In this document: piece by piece, positions 59,978 to 64,000 of the stretch | Layout: each line of letters begins with the position of its first letter | Numbering within the stretch: the first letter of the stretch is position 1 | Origin: PALSA-612 sp963755155 | Lineage (GTDB): Bacteria; Actinomycetota; Thermoleophilia; Gaiellales; Gaiellaceae | Direction: 5' to 3' | Assembly (NCBI GenBank): GCA_963755155.1 | Contig: CAVWIV010000016.1 | Coordinates: 62,001-126,000, forward strand | DNA: 64,000 nucleotides | The notes under the pieces: generated by a model | Seen by the model: only the letters and a program-made list of their open reading frames with translations | Databases searched by the model: none | What the model was told of the DNA's origin: nothing | Made by a program: the position numbers and the translations under genes

Positions 59978-61857
59978 TCAACCGGCACCGCATCTGGCAG
60001 CTGCTGGCGGACGCCTGCCTGATCGTCGCCGCCTGGTATCTCGCGTTCCGGTTGCGCTTCGACACGCCGCGGATCCCGCCGTACTACGAGGATCTGCTCT
60101 GGCGCTCGCTGCCGATCGTCGTCGTCGTGCAGCTGGCGATCTTCTTCCTCTTCGGCTTCTACAACCGCTGGTGGCGCTACGTGTCGACGCGCGACATGTG
60201 GACGCTCGTGCGCGGCGCGTCCGTCGCCTGCCTCGTCTCCAGCCTCGTCGTCTACTTCGCTGCGCCGGTCGAGCAGATCAGGCTGCCGCGCTCGATCGCG
60301 ATCATGGACTGGCTGTTGCTGCTCGCGTTCGTCGCCGGCTCACGAATGCTGGCCCGGACGATCCTCGAGCGGCCGTCGACGAAGGGCATCGTCGCCCGCG
60401 GCAAGGAAGTGATCGTCGCCGGTGCAGGCGACGCGGCGCAGGTGATCGTCAAAGAGATGCTGAAGTCGCCGTCGCAGGGCGCCACTCCCATCGGGCTCGT
60501 CGACGACGACCCGCGCAAGCAGAACCTCCGCATCCACGGCGTCCGCGTCCTCGGCTCGACGGGTGATCTCCCCAAGATCCTCCGCGAGCAGCACCCGGAC
60601 GAGGTGATCATCGCGATGCCGTCCGCAACCGGCGAGACGCGCCAGCGCGTGGTTGACGCTGCGCGCGCAGCCGGCGTCCCCGTGAAGACGCTGCCGGGCC
60701 TCCACGAGATGATCGCGGGGGACGTCGACCTCGCGCCGCAGATCCGCCCCGTGCAGGTGGAGGACGTGCTCGGCCGCGAGCAGGTCGAGGTCGACCTCGA
60801 GTCGGTGGCGAAGTACCTCGCCGACGAGACCGTGCTCGTCACCGGCGCCGGCGGGTCGATCGGCGCGGAGCTCTGCCGCCAGATCGCACGCATCGGCTGC
60901 AAGCGGCTCATCCTCGTCGAGCAGGGAGAGACGCCGCTGTTCGAGATCGAGCGCGAGCTCGTCGACCAGCGCGGCTTTCCGCCCAGCGTGCCGGTGCTGG
61001 CCGACGCGGGCAACCGCCAGAAGATGCGGCAGGTGTTCGAGCGCTACTCGCCCGGCGTTGTCTTCCACGCCGCCGCGTACAAGCACGTGCCACTCATGGA
61101 GGCGAACCCGCTCGAGTCCGTGCGGAACAACACGCTCGTCACGCGGACGATGGCCGAGGTGGCGATCGAGTTCGAGGCGCGACGCTTCGTCCTCGTGTCC
61201 ACCGACAAAGCCGTGAACCCGAAGACCGTGATGGGCCAGTCGAAGGCGCTCTGCGAATGGATCGTGGAGGCCTTCGGCCACCGGCAGGACATCCCGACGC
61301 GCTTCGTCGCCGTGCGCTTCGGGAACGTCCTCGGCTCCTCCGGCAGCGTCATCCCAATCTTCCGCCGCCAGATCGAGCGCGGAGGGCCGGTCACCGTGAC
61401 GCACCCCGAGATGACGCGTTTCTTCATGACGATCCCCGAGGCGGTCTCGCTCATCGTCCAGGCCGGCGCCATCGGCGGGCGGGGAGAGGTGTTCGTGCTC
61501 GACATGGGCGAGGCGGTGCGCATCGTCGACCTCGCCCGCAACATGATCGAGCTCTCGGGCAAGGAGCCCGAGCGCGACATCCGGATCGAGTTCATCGGCG
61601 CTCGGCCCGGCGAGAAGCTCCACGAGGAGCTCTGGTCGGACGGCGAGACGGTCTCGGACACGGGGCACTCGAAGATCCATCTCGTCACGCGGCCGTCGAT
61701 CGACGCTGCCTGGCTCGGCGAGGAGCTCGGCACGCTCGAGCGGCTCGTCGAGGAGGGCGACACGCTCGAGCTCGTCGCGAAGCTCGCGTCGATGATGAAG
61801 ACGCCGCGCCGCGGGCCCGTCGAAGAGCCCGCGGCGCAGCAGTTCTCGAGCGACTAG
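59974..61857 (+). CDS. WbpM/FlaA1-like membrane UDP-sugar 4,6-dehydratase
   Basis: 627 residues. Four N-terminal helices (about 10-130), a CoA-binding-like Rossmann domain (VIVAGAGDAAQVIV) and an SDR domain with VTGAGGSIGAELCRQI, STDKAVNPKTVMGQSKALCEW (Met in place of the catalytic Tyr, Mxx-x-K, as in WbpM) and ARPGEKLHEELW. Works with the DegT enzyme upstream. A hairpin lies in the last 50 bases, and its stop shares CTAG with the convergent gene. Confidence 0.92.
   Translation: MINRHRIWQLLADACLIVAAWYLAFRLRFDTPRIPPYYEDLLWRSLPIVVVVQLAIFFLFGFYNRWWRYVSTRDMWTLVRGASVACLVSSLVVYFAAPVEQIRLPRSIAIMDWLLLLAFVAGSRMLARTILERPSTKGIVARGKEVIVAGAGDAAQVIVKEMLKSPSQGATPIGLVDDDPRKQNLRIHGVRVLGSTGDLPKILREQHPDEVIIAMPSATGETRQRVVDAARAAGVPVKTLPGLHEMIAGDVDLAPQIRPVQVEDVLGREQVEVDLESVAKYLADETVLVTGAGGSIGAELCRQIARIGCKRLILVEQGETPLFEIERELVDQRGFPPSVPVLADAGNRQKMRQVFERYSPGVVFHAAAYKHVPLMEANPLESVRNNTLVTRTMAEVAIEFEARRFVLVSTDKAVNPKTVMGQSKALCEWIVEAFGHRQDIPTRFVAVRFGNVLGSSGSVIPIFRRQIERGGPVTVTHPEMTRFFMTIPEAVSLIVQAGAIGGRGEVFVLDMGEAVRIVDLARNMIELSGKEPERDIRIEFIGARPGEKLHEELWSDGETVSDTGHSKIHLVTRPSIDAAWLGEELGTLERLVEEGDTLELVAKLASMMKTPRRGPVEEPAAQQFSSD
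61806..61837 (+). terminator. 11-bp hairpin inside the 3' end of the dehydratase gene
   Basis: GCGCCGCGGGC (61806-61816) pairs perfectly with GCCCGCGGCGC (61827-61837) around a 10-nt loop, 18 nt before the stop. May end transcription towards the convergent gene; no T-tract follows. Confidence 0.4.
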
Positions 61858-63648
61858 ACGCCGGGTAGGCGCACCAGGATCAGCTGGCCGCCGGCGTTCT
61901 TGTAGACGTAGTCCTGGCCGTTCGGGAAGCCGAGGATGTCCGGCCCCTCGGCCTTCCCGACCCAGTACGAGCGCCGCCTGGATCGTCACGAGGTACGCGC
62001 CGTGGCCGAAGAGCTTCGACGCGTCGACGATGCCGCTCGACTCCCAGTTGCCGAGCCTCGCTGCCGCGGCGGTGTCCACATCGTCAGCCACGCCGTCACC
62101 GGGACCGCCCGCGTTCTCGTCGAATGCCTGGTTCACCTCGACGATCGCGACCTTCGAGAGATCCGGGTTCACGGCGCCCAGCGGCACCTGCCAGATGCGC
62201 GCCGGAGTCTCGTTGGGGCCGCGTGGAAGGTCGTACTGGTTGGCCGAGCTCGGGTCCTCGGTAACGAGGAGGCTGCCGTGCACCGTCGTCTCGACGTTGT
62301 CCGGCTGGTGGATCTCGTTGAAGGAAGCTGCCGGGTTGTCCCCGAGTCTGCCGGTGCCCACGTCGTCGCCCTGGACGAGGATCGAGATGTCCGCGTGGAG
62401 CGGGTTGCCGACGCGTGTCGGGTCGAGCACGAGCTTGTAGATGCGCCCGTTCGTCGACTTCGTCAACGGCGCGGGCGCGCCTGACTCCGCCCGGCCCGAG
62501 TCGGCGACGTAGACGACGTTCGACATCCCCGGGCGCTTGTCGTACGCCATGTCCTCGATGCGGATGAAGTCGAAGACGTCGTTCCCCGAGACGCTCGGAT
62601 CGTTCGCGACGTCCCCCCACTGGTCGAGCACCCACTGCGGCCCGTCCGGCGGCACCGACGGCCCGCCCGACGGCGGCGGGTACTGCGGAAAGTCCGTAGC
62701 CCGCGTCAGCTCGTGCCCGTCGACCGACGACTTGCCCCGGGCGATGTGCTTCGGCACCGGCTTGAACGTCCCCCGGATGACCTCGCCCGGCTGGAGGTCG
62801 AAGTAGTCGTTGTCCGGCGCATTCGCCACGAATGCGTGGAGCGTGCCCTTGTCGGCCCAGACGTCGGCCGCACTGTTCGCGGTGTACATGTAGAGCTGTG
62901 ACGACGCCGGGGCGTTCGTCTGGAACGTGTCGTCTCCCGACAACACGACGAGCTTCGAGAAGCCGGGAACCGCGACGCTGTTCTCGTGGTTGTGGCGCCC
63001 CATGCCGTAGATCGTTTTGCGCTGGTTCGTGAGCGGGTTGTACGCGACCACGACTCCGGCTTGCTCCGCGCCGTGTGTGCCCGGCGTGATGGAGTTGGGG
63101 CCGGGCCACGCGTGACCGCGGCGGTAGACCCAGTCCTGCGCCTCCTCGTTCGTGAAGAGGAGCGGGAACTCGAAGCCCTCGGTAATCGTCGCCAGGTAGT
63201 TCGAGCAGAACCGCTGGTAATTCTCGAGGCTTGTGATCGCGAGCGACCCCGAACGCACGTCGGCGCTCGGACCGTGGATCACGAGCCTGCTGAGCTCCGA
63301 GTTGTCGAAGTCGTTCTGGTTCGCCTCACCGCCTGCCCACGGCGCGTTGTACGGGAACGGCACGGTCGACGTCTCGTGGTTCACGTAGACGTCGGCCAGC
63401 CGGCTGTTGGGCCTAGGAAGGATCGAGATGCCGTCGGGGATGGTCTTGAAGACGTAGCCGCCGTGAAGGCCTGTCGCCTGCCCCGTAGTGAGCAGCGCGT
63501 CGTCCGCATAGCCGGCCGGTGCCGCTGCGAGCGGCGTCAACATCTCGTCTTGCGGCGTGTTGAATCCCTGTGCGGTCGGCGCGGCGATGGCGGCGAGAGC
63601 CGCGCCTGCCGCGAAGAGTGTGAGCACTGCGCGCCGTGATCTCAGCAT
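61854..63648 (-). CDS. secreted PhoX/DUF839-like beta-propeller protein (apparent frameshift near the 3' end)
   Basis: About 597 residues. A signal peptide (LRSRRAVLTLFAAGAALAAIAAPTAQ) is followed by a long beta-propeller with VYVNHETSTVPF, GRHNHENSVAVPG, FNEIHQPDNVET and LLVTEDPSS, which recall the PhoX alkaline phosphatase family. After AYLVTIQAAL near 61967 an extra base moves the last 37 codons (WVGKAEGPDILGFPNG ... LVRLPGV) out of frame. AGGAG precedes ATG 63648. The phosphatase activity is a guess from family resemblance; no PHO box is seen upstream. Confidence 0.65.
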
Positions 63649-63681
63649 TCGTCTCTCTCCTGGTCTCGTGGTGTCTGGACT

Positions 63682-64000
63682 CTAAGCGGGATCGCCGGAC
63701 ATCGGAAGCAGCAATCTCAACATCGTTACCGGGTCGCGTAGCGTGCGAGTCGTGCCCGCCCCGCTCCGTCGACGGACATCTATCCCGTCGGGCTCGCTCA
63801 AAACACTGAGCCTGCCGTCGCGGATCAGCTGCTCGTCGACGCCCCCGAGCTTGCCGGCGAACTCGGTGTAGACCGGGACACCGAGCGCGACGGCCTCACG
63901 GTTCATCGTTCCACCCGCTGAAATGACGAGGTCCGCCGCTGCCATGAGGCTCTGGGCGTCGACCGCGCGCTCGGGAACAATCACGGAGGGGAGGGAGAGC
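63682..64000 (-). CDS. DUF354 family protein, C-terminal part (continues beyond window)
   Basis: About 106 residues of a glycosyltransferase/epimerase-like fold, open at the right edge. VIVPERAVDAQSLMAAADLVISAGGTMNREA and ALGVPVYTEFAGKLGGVDEQLIRDGRL are typical of DUF354 proteins found in surface polysaccharide clusters. The N-terminus lies outside the window. Confidence 0.8.
   Translation of the reverse strand, partial: LSLPSVIVPERAVDAQSLMAAADLVISAGGTMNREAVALGVPVYTEFAGKLGGVDEQLIRDGRLSVLSEPDGIDVRRRSGAGTTRTLRDPVTMLRLLLPMSGDPA

Noticed and set aside
60340..63648. Single 1102-residue open frame on the minus strand
   Set aside because: Only its first part (to about 61970) is the PhoX/DUF839-like protein; the rest runs antisense through the dehydratase gene because of the apparent frameshift near 61967.
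61854..63648. PhoX-like gene as a sixth Pho regulon member
   Set aside because: No 11-bp-spaced GTTCACC repeats were found in the short region upstream of 63648.
1..64000. tRNA, rRNA, CRISPR array, IS element or prophage
   Set aside because: No cloverleaf-like segment, regularly spaced repeat array, transposase or phage gene was seen on either strand; a covariance-model scan would be needed to exclude small RNAs.

Overview
The window is a GC-rich bacterial chromosome segment with no tRNA, rRNA, CRISPR array, insertion sequence or prophage that I could find. Gene content points to a deep-branching actinobacterium, probably class Thermoleophilia (Gaiellales or Solirubrobacterales): futalosine-type menaquinone genes, a b6f-like menaquinol:cytochrome c reductase, 11-bp-period PHO boxes of the actinobacterial type, many GTG/TTG starts, and TANNNT -10 boxes placed 6-11 nt before start codons (leaderless mRNAs). 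The lineage is an inference from gene content, not from a database match.

Layout. 0-4 kb: gyrB (3' part) and gyrA. 4-7 kb: minus-strand galT, slipin and NfeD. 7-9 kb: secreted amidase. 9-13.4 kb: fabZ-fabH-fabD-fabG-fabF. 13.4-17.5 kb: MoxR/DUF58/DUF4129 membrane cluster. 17.5-22.2 kb: pyruvate (2-oxoacid) dehydrogenase E1a, E1b, E2, with a GNAT and an acetamidase-like gene inserted. 22.2-24.4 kb: GtrA and a large membrane protein. 24.4-38.9 kb: a phosphate/polyphosphate island (pstS1, pstS2-pstC-pstA-pstB-phoU, a soluble histidine kinase, two PhoB-like regulators, ppk, ppx, an arsC-like phosphatase, a nudix hydrolase, CYTH-CHAD), ending in a two-gene module made of a cyclic-nucleotide-binding protein and a PycTM/DUF5706-like membrane protein. 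39-45 kb: YmdB-type phosphodiesterase, M23-like protein, hemB, hemL and a cyclase-ATPase-TPR protein. 46-54.6 kb: a menaquinone/bc-complex run (ubiD-like, qcrA, qcrB, qcrC, menG, polyprenyl synthase, mqnE, mqnA, mqnC). 54.6-64 kb: two paralogous secreted proteins of unknown function, a phosphodiester glycosidase, DedA, a DegT aminotransferase, a WbpM-like dehydratase, a PhoX/DUF839-like secreted protein and the end of a DUF354 gene.

How the genes fit together. Five arrays of GTTCACC-like heptamers repeated every 11 bp sit in front of pstS1, pstS2, the divergent kinase/regulator pair, the divergent CYTH-CHAD/second-regulator pair, and the cyclic-nucleotide-binding/PycTM-like pair. They suggest one phosphate regulon covering uptake, signalling, polyphosphate storage and, unexpectedly, a cyclic-nucleotide-type membrane effector. 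This last link is the most novel candidate in the window.

Quality caveat. Apparent single-base frameshifts are concentrated at 30.8-38.3 kb (roughly twenty, several in or beside G/C runs), with isolated ones at about 7.51, 20.39, 42.59 and 61.97 kb. All broken genes keep family motifs in the alternate frames, so sequencing or assembly error is at least as likely as decay. Two apparent fusions (E1b-GNAT, regulator-PPK) are explained by the same kind of indel.
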